DNA from: Streptomyces coeruleorubidus | GTDB lineage: Bacteria; Actinomycetota; Actinomycetes; Streptomycetales; Streptomycetaceae | Length of the DNA: 64,000 nt | Assembly: GCF_008705135.1 (NCBI RefSeq) | Contig: NZ_CP023694.1 | Span: 4,073,001 to 4,137,000, forward strand | Reading direction: 5' to 3' | Part shown: piece after piece, positions 33,881-42,145 of the stretch | Layout: each line of letters begins with the position of its first letter | Numbering within the stretch: the first letter of the stretch is position 1 | Notes under the pieces: generated by a model | What the model saw: only the letters and a program-made list of their open reading frames with translations | Databases searched by the model: none | What the model was told of the DNA's origin: nothing | Translations under genes and position numbers: made by a program

Positions 33881-34564
33881 ATGGTGAGGGTCTGGGGCGG
33901 GCGTCGGAAGGGCGGCAAGGCCCGCGCAGGTGAGATCCGAGCAAGCGGTGAAAGGTCTGTCGCAGTCGGCGGAGACATCGGCGTGGTTGTGACGGGGGGC
34001 AACGTCACTCTCAACCAAGTTCCACAGCTACAGGGAGCCGCCGCCGAGCTCCAAGGGCTCGCCGTTGAACGACAGCGTCTTCGGATGGACACGTTCCGTC
34101 AGGCGCTCCGACACGCCGAGGCCACGTTTCGCTTGAGCGTCGCGTTTATGGCGGGGGGAGCAGCCATCATCCTCGCTGGCGGCATCCTCGCCCTAATTCA
34201 CGCAGGCAACCCGGACCTTAGCTACCTGCCGATTATCACCAGTCTGACGGGTGCCCTCATCACCGGAGGTGGCGGAGCTCTCGCGATCCACGCCAACAGG
34301 GCACGTAAGCATTTGACTGAACAGGGCGAACGCCTGGACGCGCAGATCGCAGAGGATCACAAGGTGGAGAGGCTTAGAGGCTGGATTGATCGTGTCGTAA
34401 GCCCAGAGACGAGAGATCAGTTGAACACAACCGCGGCGATCAAGGATATGGGGCTTGATCCGGATCCGGCAGCTATTACCGATCGTGTGCTGCCGGAGAC
34501 CCAACGAGTCTCCGGCGAGATCGAAGCAAGTCGTCCAGACGCTGGCGCGCCCGGTCAGCCCTGA
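33881..34564 (+). CDS. TRADD-N-associated-type two-helix membrane protein
   Basis: 227 residues from ATG 33881 after GGGGGGG. Residues about 22-45 are a short glycine-rich beta repeat (GERSVAVGGDIGVVVTGGN), a kind of linker common in bacterial conflict proteins. Then come a basic helix, two membrane helices (about 86-106 and 115-138) and a C-terminal helical tail (EQGERLDAQIAEDHKVERLR). The FRQALRHAEATFRLSVAFM to HANRARKHLTEQ region resembles the 2TM domain described in TRADD-N-associated conflict systems. That points to a membrane-acting effector, by inference. Confidence 0.65.
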   Translation: MVRVWGGRRKGGKARAGEIRASGERSVAVGGDIGVVVTGGNVTLNQVPQLQGAAAELQGLAVERQRLRMDTFRQALRHAEATFRLSVAFMAGGAAIILAGGILALIHAGNPDLSYLPIITSLTGALITGGGGALAIHANRARKHLTEQGERLDAQIAEDHKVERLRGWIDRVVSPETRDQLNTTAAIKDMGLDPDPAAITDRVLPETQRVSGEIEASRPDAGAPGQP

Positions 34565-34576
34565 CGAACCTTGAGC

Positions 34577-34714
34577 GCACCACAAGCGCATCAGATCGGG
34601 CGGGGAACAGCGGGGAATCACGGTGAAAGCAGCCGTGCCGGGCGGCACCACATCTCGACCGTTCGCCCTGGTTAACGCCCGAATCCGCCACAAATGATCG
34701 CAGCTTCCCCGCTG
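34577..34714. repeat. Module R3 of the dispersed repeat
   Basis: Contains GCACCACAAGCGCATCAGAT, GGCGGGGAACAGCGGGGAAT and GGTGAAAGC as in R4, then AATGATCGCAGCTTCCCC near 34693, a degenerate form of the AGCTTCCCAAGC core. It starts 13 bp after the previous gene's stop. Confidence 0.65.
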
Positions 34715-34738
34715 AGGTCTCACGGCTGCCTTGGTCTG

Positions 34739-35239
34739 TCAGTCCAGCCAGACGAGCATCGCGTCGTCTGCCCTGGCAGCAGCCTCGAAGAACTGTGTGA
34801 GGCCGTCGTACCAGGGACGACCCCACTCCAGCGAGTTGGCCTCACTCCATCCGAGCGGATACACCTCGGCGCTGGTCATTTCAGCAGGGTCCACGCCACT
34901 GATGAGCTGTGCATAGCTCGTAGCCCGCAGGGCTTCCGCCGCGAGCTGGACCCGCTCAGGTCGCAGGTACCTCGGAGGCCCGTACCCCCAGTCCTCATCC
35001 TCGGCGAACGGCTCCTCACCGTGGATCACGTTCACGGGGAACTCGGCGCGCGCCAGGAGGAAGCGGAGCATGTCCCAGGTCTTGTACGTGCTGAAGTGGC
35101 GCGCTTCGGCCGGCGCAGGCTCCGTCCCCTCCTCGGCGTCCTGGACCTCTTCGACGAAGTCCAAAGCCCAGTCTGGGCCTCGGATCGCCCGGTCAAGATC
35201 AGCAGCCGTGACACGCAGATACTCACCGATCATGCTCAT
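34739..35239 (-). CDS. DUF1877 (YfbM-like) family protein
   Basis: 166 residues. The start MSMIGEYLRVTAADLDRAI and the middle HFSTYKTWDMLRFLL are typical of DUF1877, a small soluble family of unknown function, followed by YGPPRYLRPERVQLAAEAL and YDGLTQFFEAAAR. Many homologues occur singly in accessory regions; an immunity-like role is possible but unproven. It is transcribed leftward alone, between modules R3 and R4. An ATG at 35233 is an alternative start. Confidence 0.82.
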   Translation of the reverse strand: MSMIGEYLRVTAADLDRAIRGPDWALDFVEEVQDAEEGTEPAPAEARHFSTYKTWDMLRFLLARAEFPVNVIHGEEPFAEDEDWGYGPPRYLRPERVQLAAEALRATSYAQLISGVDPAEMTSAEVYPLGWSEANSLEWGRPWYDGLTQFFEAAARADDAMLVWLD

Positions 35240-35417
35240 GGCCGGAGACTAGGGGAGGCCACTGACAACGGTCACCGGACGGGCCGTCTCAGTTTCCGTC
35301 TCATTCAGCCCGGTTCACCGCCGTTCAGCCGAGACCTGGAGCCGATCCCAGCCCCGTGGCCATCCCCCCATGAACGCAGGTGAATGCCTCTGCACGCACC
35401 GCATGCGCCACGAGTCA

Positions 35418-36116
35418 TCAGGTGAGGGCGCCGGCGAGCCATGTGCGCCAGACGTGTCGGGTATTCGGTATCTCGGGACGGTCGAGGAGCCAGAGCACGT
35501 AGCGCGCGTGAAGCTGTGCCACAGGGTTCTCCGAGCGCTGGGCCCTGTGGAGCCTGTGCCGCAGTTCGTCTCCGTCCACGGCTCGGGCGACACGGACGTA
35601 TTCACGGTCCTTGCACCGGTAGGTCCGTTGGACAGCGAGGTCGACCAGATCGACAAGCTTCGCTCTCAGAAGTCGATCGTGGTCAGTGGCGGCCAGGTCA
35701 CGGATTAGAGCTTGTTTCGTGCCCCAGTCCTTGGCGTGCTCCGTCCACTCCTGTGGGTAGCGTGCCTCCCACTCCAGGAAGAGCAGAGCGAGGGACAGCC
35801 CCGGCCAAGTGCTGATTCTCCCGTGGCCGTACCTGCTCTCGCTCCACAGCGCTCCCGGCAGGCAACGACCGCAAGCCCTGCGATAGGCCCGGTCCCTGGC
35901 TCTGAACCGCAACCAGTGGATGGGGAACCGTCCTTCGTTCAACCGGTCGAGCGCAGCCTCGACCTCCATGCGGGCTCTGGCTTGACGGTCGAGGGCAGCA
36001 GCGCGCTCAACGGGGTCCGGTGCTACCAGGCCGTAAGCCCACGCCAAACCCTCGATCCACTCATGGTCGCTGCCGTCGATGCCCGAGCCTGCCGCCTCTA
36101 TCACAAGACAGATCAT
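35418..36116 (-). CDS. Soluble Trp/Arg-rich protein of unknown function
   Basis: 232 residues, mostly helical, with RYGHGRISTWPGLSLALLFL in the middle and many Arg and Trp residues. No family or catalytic motif is recognised. It reads leftward, ahead of the DUF1877 gene, with a 178-bp gap that holds nothing evident. The N-terminus (MICLVIEAAGSGIDG) may be over-extended; a later start cannot be excluded. Confidence 0.6.
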   Translation of the reverse strand: MICLVIEAAGSGIDGSDHEWIEGLAWAYGLVAPDPVERAAALDRQARARMEVEAALDRLNEGRFPIHWLRFRARDRAYRRACGRCLPGALWSESRYGHGRISTWPGLSLALLFLEWEARYPQEWTEHAKDWGTKQALIRDLAATDHDRLLRAKLVDLVDLAVQRTYRCKDREYVRVARAVDGDELRHRLHRAQRSENPVAQLHARYVLWLLDRPEIPNTRHVWRTWLAGALT

Positions 36117-36234
36117 CCCCTGAGCGGTACGCGCCCACTACTCCATATGTTCGGCACCGGTCACGAGGGTGTTGCAGCGGCGACGTATAGCAACCACAGC
36201 AATTTGTCCCGACGAGCAACGGCCCCCAACGATC

Positions 36235-36377
36235 GCACCACAAACCCACCAGATCGAGCGGGGAACAGCGGGGAATCACGGTGAAAGCGGCCCAGCCCGG
36301 AGAAGCCACAATCGGGGCGTTCACCCAGGTCAGCACCCGGACAGGCCCCGAATGACCGGAGCTTCCCAAGCCGATGG
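36235..36377. repeat. Module R4 of the dispersed repeat
   Basis: Shares long runs with R2 and R3: GAGCGGGGAACAGCGGGGAA, TCACGGTGAAAGCGG, ACCCGGACAGGCCCCGAATG, then GGAGCTTCCCAAGCCGATGG. About 1.66 kb from R3 and 0.4 kb before the third att copy. Confidence 0.7.
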
Positions 36378-36386
36378 CCCAACAGC

Positions 36387-36653
36387 TCAGTACGGCCGCG
36401 GAATCTCGTGCTCGTTCAACGCAGCCTCGTACCGCGCCAACAGAGCATCCAGGTCCACCAGAAGAAGGCCGCTGGAGTCACGAGCTTCGTCCACGTCGCC
36501 TCGCTCGCATGCCTCCACCACCTCGGCCACGGCACTGCGGAGGATGTGAAGGGAGTCGCCCTGCACCAGAACCCCGGGGAACCGTCGGCCGGGGAGGCGA
36601 ACCACGGCGTCGTTGCTGCCATCCGTGAACAGCTCGGCCTCTATACGCTCCAT
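36387..36653 (-). CDS. DUF6959-like small protein
   Basis: 88 residues from ATG 36653 (MERIEAELFTDGSNDAVVRL). The segment RRFPGVLVQGDSLHILRSAV is as I recall for DUF6959, a small acidic family in Streptomyces of unknown function. A longer start at 36686 is possible. Reading on to 36824 would translate the antisense of the tRNA fragment, so that extension is rejected. Confidence 0.65.
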   Translation of the reverse strand: MERIEAELFTDGSNDAVVRLPGRRFPGVLVQGDSLHILRSAVAEVVEACERGDVDEARDSSGLLLVDLDALLARYEAALNEHEIPRPY

Positions 36654-36774
36654 CGGACCATCCAACCTGACATCACCAGCTGACATCAACGACTGTGGAC
36701 GCAGGCGGCCTTGAGCGATCACACACGCCACACCGTCAGGACTGCGAGGGCCGTATGAGAACCGCCTGATCGAA

Positions 36775-36817
36775 CTCCTAAAGCGGGTGTCGCAGGTTCG
36801 AATCCTGCCGGGGGCAC
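36775..36817 (+). repeat. Third att copy (tRNA-Arg 3' segment)
   Basis: 43 bp identical to 23534-23576, followed by the presumed native tRNA terminator and then chromosomal genes. It marks the right boundary of the accreted region. Confidence 0.88.
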
Positions 36818-36826
36818 CAGCCAAAA

Positions 36827-36854
36827 GGCCCCGGACCGATCATGGTCCGGGGCC
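36827..36854. terminator. Native-type tRNA-Arg terminator
   Basis: Perfect 11-bp arms GGCCCCGGACC (36827-36837) and GGTCCGGGGCC (36844-36854), loop GATCAT. It was separated from its tRNA gene by the insertions. Confidence 0.7.
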
Positions 36855-36962
36855 GGCACCGGGGGCGGCTCCGACCCCGTGTGGAAGGTGGCAGCGCCAT
36901 GCCTGCGTCGTGCAGCTGCCTGCGGGGTCAGCCGCAGGACGCCGAGGGACCGTTGAGCCGCG

Positions 36963-39776
36963 TCATGTCGCGTCCCGTACCGTGCCGGTGACCTCCGGCC
37001 CCTTGACGTCCTTGTCGCCGTCGGCCGTGCTCAGCCGCAACAGGAGGGACTCGACCGGCTCGGTCATCCGGTCGGCGATGGTGGGCACCTTCACGTCGAC
37101 GCTCCTGCTGCCCGCGGGAATCTCGAACGACAGACGAGGTTCGTCCGGCAGCCGCGACAGCGCCCGCTGCGGACCGGGTGAGACGTCGAAGTTCTCCTTC
37201 AGCCACGAGGGAGAGACATCCTTGGTGGACAGCTCGGCGCCACGGCGGACGGGCCGGATCCACAGGTCTCCGTACAGGGGTTCGTCGGCTGCCGCGGACA
37301 GGCTGATCCGCCAGATCAGTTGCCTGCCCTCGGTGACGCGGTCGGCGACCGGTGTCACCCGCATGGTGGGCCTGGGGTCGTCGTTCTCCACGATGATCTT
37401 TCCGCGATGGGAGCCGACCACCGCGCCGTGGACCGACTTGACGAACACCGGACGGTCGACCTCGTCCTCGTAGCGGTCGTCGCCCTTCACCGTCATCCGT
37501 ACGTTGACGGGCGCGCCGGGGCGAACCGTCACCGTGCGCACGACCGGGTACTTGTGTCCCGGCTCGTCCACGAACACCCGGATCTGGCCGCTGCCCTTGC
37601 CGGAGACCGTCACCGGCACCTGATAGGTGCGCGTGCCGGGGCCGCCCTCCTTGACGGTCGTACGGCCGACGTCCACGCGGGCGAGTTGAGCCGGCTCGAC
37701 CGCGGGGGTGCCGGGGCGCCAGCCCCAGGCGTCCAGCAGCCACGCCTTTCCGGACGAGGTGCGGGGGGTGAGGTGGAGGGTCTTGACGTGAGCCAGGTCG
37801 AGTCCGGCCCTGGCCGCGGCGGACAGCGGTACGCGGACTTCGCGCGCCCAGTACGAGGACGTCAGGCTGGTGCCGGGCAGGCCGTCGACGCGGACGCGGC
37901 CGAGAGTGGCCCGCTTGCCGGATGCGTCGGTGAGTGACACGTCCAGCCGGGTGCCGGTGGTGTTGGGCGGCACGATCACCCGCAGGGTCAGCGCCTTGGC
38001 GCCGGACAGGGAGACCGGGCGAGCGGGGCTGAGCCGGGTGGCGGCGCCGGACTTGGTCCAGCTCATGGCGAGCGCGTAGCGGCCGGGCTCCTTCTGCGTC
38101 TCCCAAAGGGCGAAGTGCGGCGAGGCATCTTGGAGGCGGGACGGCAGGCAGGAGGTGGCCGGGTTTGTGTCCACCTGGGCGCACAGTCTGCCGCCGCCGA
38201 CGGTGGCGGAGGGGGCCGGCAGGAAGGCTCCGCCGCGCCCGGCGCCGACGGCGTGGGTGTACACATGGGCGGGCCCGGCGGAGGCGGCGCGCACGCCGGA
38301 GCCGTCGATCAACGGGCGGGCCCGGTCGTCCCGGGCGATGAACAGCCGGGCCGCGGCGGCGATGTAGGTGGATCCCGCCTTCTGCTGCTGCTTGGCGGTC
38401 AGACGGGTCTTGGCGCCCTTCGAGCACAACCGGTCGTCGTGGTCGCCGGAGTAGGTGAAGTCGTCCTCCGCGAAGGCCGCGGCCTGGCCGGGAGTCCACT
38501 CGGTGTTGAAGTAGTTGTGGTTCGCGCCGACCATGTAGACCGCGCTGTGCAGGGCCGTGCCGCTGCTGACACCACGCGTGCCGTCGACGTACGTCTCGCC
38601 CTGCAGATTGGGCATGTCGCCGTCGCAGCCCGGCAGGATCGTCATGGACGGCACGTCGGGGACGGGGTTCTGGGCCAGGGCGGAGGGGGCTATCAGAACG
38701 GTGCCGCGAATCGTCCAGCGGACGCGGCCCCGGTAGCCGTCCTGCGCGGCCGGCGGCGGGTACAGGCTGTCCAGAGCGGCCCGGTTGACGGCCTCACCGC
38801 CTCGCGAGTGCCCCACCAGCAGCACACGTCCCAGGTCGGCTCGGGGCGCCTTGCGCACGGCCGCCGGTGCCTTGGACGGGTCGGCGGCCCAGTCCGCCCA
38901 GTGCCCCAGGTGCAGCCGTATCAGGGACGACCGGAACCCTGCGCTGCCGTCCGCCCTCACCACGTCCTGGGCGTTGATGCCGTTGGCCGAGACCGACACC
39001 GTGACATAGCCCTGGGAAGCCAGCAGCTTCTGGTCGTGCAGGTGACCGCGGTAACTCGGCACCGGCTTCTTGCCGGTGCCGCACGGCCACTCCGCGGTCA
39101 GCGTTCCTTCCGCGTCGAAGCAGGTGTCATGGCGTCCGTGCAGGAAGAGCGCCAACGGCCGGCGGCCCGTGGCACCGGCCGGCGCCACGACCACGGCCTT
39201 CATCTCCACCCGTGTGTCCAGCCCCGGCAGGCGCACCGACGGCAGGGAGTACTCGCCCTGGACGGTACGGAACTTTCCGGCGACACCGGGATCGATCTTG
39301 TGCACAGGGTTCGCGGGCGGGGTTGCCGTCAGAGGCGACGCGGCCGAAGAGCCGTCGAGGTCGCGTGCGCGCCCGGGGTCCGTTCCCTCCGCGTCCAGCC
39401 GCCGTCCTGCGGCCTCGACCCGCAGATCCCGCGCCTGCCCGAGACGTACCCCGTCCAGCGGAAGCCGGAGGGTGCGCCCGTCCGCGGCAGCCGCGGGATG
39501 CCCCAGCAGCCGGCCCCCACTGCGGAACTCGATCCGGGCACCGCCCATCGGCACCCGGCCGGGTGAGCGCCACTCCAGCTTCTCCGTCCCGCCCGAGCCG
39601 GTGATCCTCCAGCCGTCGGGAAGGTGCGGTGAGGCGCCGGCGGACGGTCTCTGGGGCTCCGGGTCGGGTGCGGCTTGCACCGCGCCCGGCCATCCCCACG
39701 CCACCGCGAAGGCCGCCGTCACGGCGGTCGTCACGGCGGCCGTCATGGCGGCCGCCCTGCGCGGGATACGTATCAC
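36963..39776 (-). CDS. Large secreted alpha/beta hydrolase with Calx-beta-like C-terminus
   Basis: 937 residues from GTG 39776, chosen because AAGGAG lies 9 nt upstream and the product then begins with an ideal signal peptide (IRIPRRAAAMTAAVTTAVTA). The catalytic elbow is VGHSRGGEAVN, preceded by LALFLHGRHDTCF (oxyanion region). After the hydrolase core come a beta-sandwich segment and, at the C-terminus, Calx-beta-like repeats (TVKEGGPGTRTYQVPVTVSG, KIIVENDDPRPTMRVTPVAD). It is probably an extracellular lipase or esterase; substrate unknown. It resumes the chromosome after the att scar. Confidence 0.85.
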   Translation of the reverse strand: MIRIPRRAAAMTAAVTTAVTAAFAVAWGWPGAVQAAPDPEPQRPSAGASPHLPDGWRITGSGGTEKLEWRSPGRVPMGGARIEFRSGGRLLGHPAAAADGRTLRLPLDGVRLGQARDLRVEAAGRRLDAEGTDPGRARDLDGSSAASPLTATPPANPVHKIDPGVAGKFRTVQGEYSLPSVRLPGLDTRVEMKAVVVAPAGATGRRPLALFLHGRHDTCFDAEGTLTAEWPCGTGKKPVPSYRGHLHDQKLLASQGYVTVSVSANGINAQDVVRADGSAGFRSSLIRLHLGHWADWAADPSKAPAAVRKAPRADLGRVLLVGHSRGGEAVNRAALDSLYPPPAAQDGYRGRVRWTIRGTVLIAPSALAQNPVPDVPSMTILPGCDGDMPNLQGETYVDGTRGVSSGTALHSAVYMVGANHNYFNTEWTPGQAAAFAEDDFTYSGDHDDRLCSKGAKTRLTAKQQQKAGSTYIAAAARLFIARDDRARPLIDGSGVRAASAGPAHVYTHAVGAGRGGAFLPAPSATVGGGRLCAQVDTNPATSCLPSRLQDASPHFALWETQKEPGRYALAMSWTKSGAATRLSPARPVSLSGAKALTLRVIVPPNTTGTRLDVSLTDASGKRATLGRVRVDGLPGTSLTSSYWAREVRVPLSAAARAGLDLAHVKTLHLTPRTSSGKAWLLDAWGWRPGTPAVEPAQLARVDVGRTTVKEGGPGTRTYQVPVTVSGKGSGQIRVFVDEPGHKYPVVRTVTVRPGAPVNVRMTVKGDDRYEDEVDRPVFVKSVHGAVVGSHRGKIIVENDDPRPTMRVTPVADRVTEGRQLIWRISLSAAADEPLYGDLWIRPVRRGAELSTKDVSPSWLKENFDVSPGPQRALSRLPDEPRLSFEIPAGSRSVDVKVPTIADRMTEPVESLLLRLSTADGDKDVKGPEVTGTVRDAT

Positions 39777-40089
39777 GTCTCGTTTCTCCTTGTCGTCGGA
39801 TGTGCGGTCGGATTCCATGCCGGACGGAGCTGGACGGCATTGCTCCCGGGCCCTCGGCGGCCACCGGTGCCCGGTGAACGGGCGGCGGTGGGCGATGCGG
39901 CTCGCACGGGCGAACGGCTGTGGCCACGGCGGACCGGCCCCGTTCACGGGCCGCTCCGGGGTGTGGCTGAGCATGGGACCAGTACCTGAGCAGCGGGCTT
40001 ACCGAATGTCACCGAGGGGACGATCATCGAGGCCGGATGCGTTTTTCAGCGACCCCGGGGATCACTCTGAAAAAAACTTGGTCCCCAGC
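39777..40089. other. Intergenic, nothing recognised
   Basis: No gene, strong hairpin or repeat was identified. The region upstream of 39776 should hold the promoter of the large hydrolase. Confidence 0.5.
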
Positions 40090-40477
40090 GTGAGCCGCAC
40101 CGCCCGAGCGAAGCTGCACCGGCCGCGACAGCGCGTCTTCGTGTTCGACTCCGAGGCTCTCTCCAAGGCGGTTCAGGGCAACCGCGAGATGGCCGCACTG
40201 ATCAAGACGGCTCCGCGGCCCGACAACCGATCGTCACCTCGGCGCTCACGACGTTGGAGGCATGGGACCCCCGCGAAACGTCGAGGCAGGCACTGTGGAG
40301 CTGGACGCTGTCCCGGATCCGCATCGTGCACACGGACGACCAGGCGATCACCATGGCGCGCGACATGCAGTCCAAGGGGGTCAAGATCCTGCGCGACCTC
40401 ATGATGCGGGGTTCGGGCTGACCTTCCTCGCGGCCGATCCTGACGGGAACCGTATCCGCGTCGCTCCGCAGGACTGA
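40090..40477 (+). pseudogene. Frameshifted PIN-toxin fragment running into a VOC-type tail
   Basis: From about 40139 the + strand reads VFVFDSEALSKAVQGNREMA, a PIN-domain N-terminus with the first acidic residue. After about 40235 the reading continues in another frame as PIVTSALTTLEAWDPRETSR to WTLSRIRIVHTDDQAITMAR and a TGA at 40421. The final GLTFLAADPDGNRIRVAPQD in a third frame looks like the end of a glyoxalase/VOC protein. No intact product is possible; the order suggests a decayed toxin gene and a joined fragment. Confidence 0.65.
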
Positions 40478-40548
40478 AAGGCCGCAATGCGGCAGGCGCG
40501 CACGACAGGTGTCGCGCCTGCCGTCGTCTGACTTCGAGAGGACGACGA

Positions 40549-40664
40549 GTGCCCCACGCGAATGCATCCCTGAGCGTCGAGGACCGCAGGCGGCTGGTGA
40601 AGCGGTGCCGGACACGTCGCATCGCCCACTCGCCGCTGAGATGAGCATCTCTCGCGCATGCGCT
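40549..40664 (+). mobile_element. N-terminal remnant of an IS481-type transposase
   Basis: GTG 40549 reads VPHANASLSVEDRRRLVKRC, then after a one-base shift PLAAEMSISRACAT. This matches the HTH start of IS481 transposases (RRRLVERCRTRPIAHVAAEM-like) from memory. It is cut off where the DUF2332 gene ends. Confidence 0.6.
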
Positions 40665-41625
40665 ACATCCAGCGGATCCAGTCGCCGTGCGGGTGGGTGA
40701 AGGCGGCAGGTGCGCCGTCGACGGTGAGGACGAACGGCGAGGTCTCGAACCGGGGCGGCGCGATGTCGGCGACCACGCCCGGCGCCTCGTTCGCGATCCA
40801 TACGACGTCAAGCTCGCGGGTCAACCCGGCGAAGTCGGCGCGGAGCTGCGGTCCGACGTATGCCAGCACCGCCGAGTGGAAGACCACAACACGCGCGTCC
40901 CGGGGCGCCTGCTCGACGAGGGCCGGCAGCGCTTCGAGCAGGTCGCCCTCGTGCACAGGCACAGGATGGCGCCGCGCGGTTGCCAAGGCGGAGACGAGGC
41001 GTTCGCGACGGGTCGTCTGCCCCGGCCACACCAGACACTCGAGCCAGGACCGGTCCCCGGGATCCGACGGATTGAGCGGGTTGAGGTCGATGCCGGCCGC
41101 CCATGCCACCTCGGGCATCCGCAGTTCCGGGTGCGGTCCCTCCGCCCGGCACCGGAGTGTCGGCGCCTGTGGGTCACGGCCGGTCAGGTGCGTGTGGCCG
41201 TAGTCGTAGGAGTACCGGTCGACGTGCAGGCACAGTCCGGCGCTCGCGCCGACCTCGATCAGGGCAAGCGGCCCATCGACCGCAGCCAGCGCGGGCAGAA
41301 GCGTTGCGCAGCGGCCCGGTTCGTTGGTCTGGGTACGCCGCGAAAGGATCGTCGCCCGCAGCTCCCCGGCCCGCACAATGGCCAGCTCCCGCAGCGAGTC
41401 CGCGTCGGGCACCATGCGAAGCATGTGGCGGGCGGCGGCGAACAGCAGGTTCGGCTGGCGCTTGTCGGCGGGCAGGGTGCCCAGGAAACCCAGCACGTCC
41501 GGGTCGGACGCCACCGCGAGGGCCAGCGCCTCGTAGGCGGGGGATCGTCCGGCCGCCTCGCGCTCGGCGAAGCGACGGTAGTTTTCCGCCGTCGTCATCC
41601 GGTCGTCCAATCCCGTCATCGCCAT
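40663..41625 (-). CDS. DUF2332 family protein
   Basis: 320 residues. It shows the DUF2332 pattern: N-terminal YRRFAEREAAGRSPAYEALA, a central LIEVGASAGLCLHVDRYSYD resembling a methyltransferase motif I, then GIDLNPLNPSDP and VVVFHSAVLAYV. The function is unknown, though the fold is likely methyltransferase-like. ATG at 41625 gives MAMTGLDD; a start at 41598 is also possible. Its 3' end touches the transposase remnant, so the gene is apparently complete but at a scar. Confidence 0.85.
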   Translation of the reverse strand: MAMTGLDDRMTTAENYRRFAEREAAGRSPAYEALALAVASDPDVLGFLGTLPADKRQPNLLFAAARHMLRMVPDADSLRELAIVRAGELRATILSRRTQTNEPGRCATLLPALAAVDGPLALIEVGASAGLCLHVDRYSYDYGHTHLTGRDPQAPTLRCRAEGPHPELRMPEVAWAAGIDLNPLNPSDPGDRSWLECLVWPGQTTRRERLVSALATARRHPVPVHEGDLLEALPALVEQAPRDARVVVFHSAVLAYVGPQLRADFAGLTRELDVVWIANEAPGVVADIAPPRFETSPFVLTVDGAPAAFTHPHGDWIRWM

Positions 41626-41754
41626 GGCGTGATCGTATGGGCCACTCCGGAAGTACCGGTAGATGCACGGACCACGAAAACACGGGAAACCAGCAGACCT
41701 GAGCCACCGGAAATCCGTCGAGCCCGGCCCCGCAGCGGCTCTAACCTTGCCGCC

Positions 41755-42090
41755 ATGGCCCATGGAAAGACCTCGTACGTCTGCCTGCCCTGCCGGGCGT
41801 CGTACAAGCAGCCCTACCCCGGCTACCACGACCACGACCGGGTCTGTCCACGCTGCGCCGAACCACTGATCCACGTCGGCTCCGCCTTCGCGGCACCCAA
41901 GAGGCGGGACACCGCCGCCTGGCGCACCCTCTCCATGCTGCTGCATGCCGGTGTTCGCTTCCACAAGAGCTGTTGCGGTGGCCCCGGCTACCGCCCACGC
42001 ACCCTCAGCGAGGTGCGCGAGCGGATGGCCTACGCCCGGGCCACCGGAGAACCGTTCGCTCAGGCGTTGGTCCGCCGCGACCTGCCTTGA
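41755..42090 (+). CDS. Small zinc-ribbon protein
   Basis: 111 residues. Two C-x-x-C knuckles (YVCLPCRAS and VCPRCAEP, about 20 residues apart) can bind one zinc. A later HKSCCGGPGYRPRTLSEVRE follows. Such proteins are widespread in Streptomyces and are often misannotated as deoxyxylulose synthase. Role unknown, possibly nucleic-acid binding. It is divergent from DUF2332. Confidence 0.8.
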   Translation: MAHGKTSYVCLPCRASYKQPYPGYHDHDRVCPRCAEPLIHVGSAFAAPKRRDTAAWRTLSMLLHAGVRFHKSCCGGPGYRPRTLSEVRERMAYARATGEPFAQALVRRDLP

Positions 42091-42145
42091 GCGATGTCCG
42101 TGGCTACCGGCCTCCCCACGTCATGGGATCACCCGTCGGCGTGGG

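Noticed and set aside
23577..36774. Complete conjugative AICE
   Set aside because: No FtsK/TraB translocase, excisionase or spread operon was found, and repSA is truncated.
36654..36824. N-terminal extension of the DUF6959-like gene reading RIRTCDTRFR
   Set aside because: This is the antisense translation of a tRNA fragment, a frequent false annotation next to tRNA att sites.
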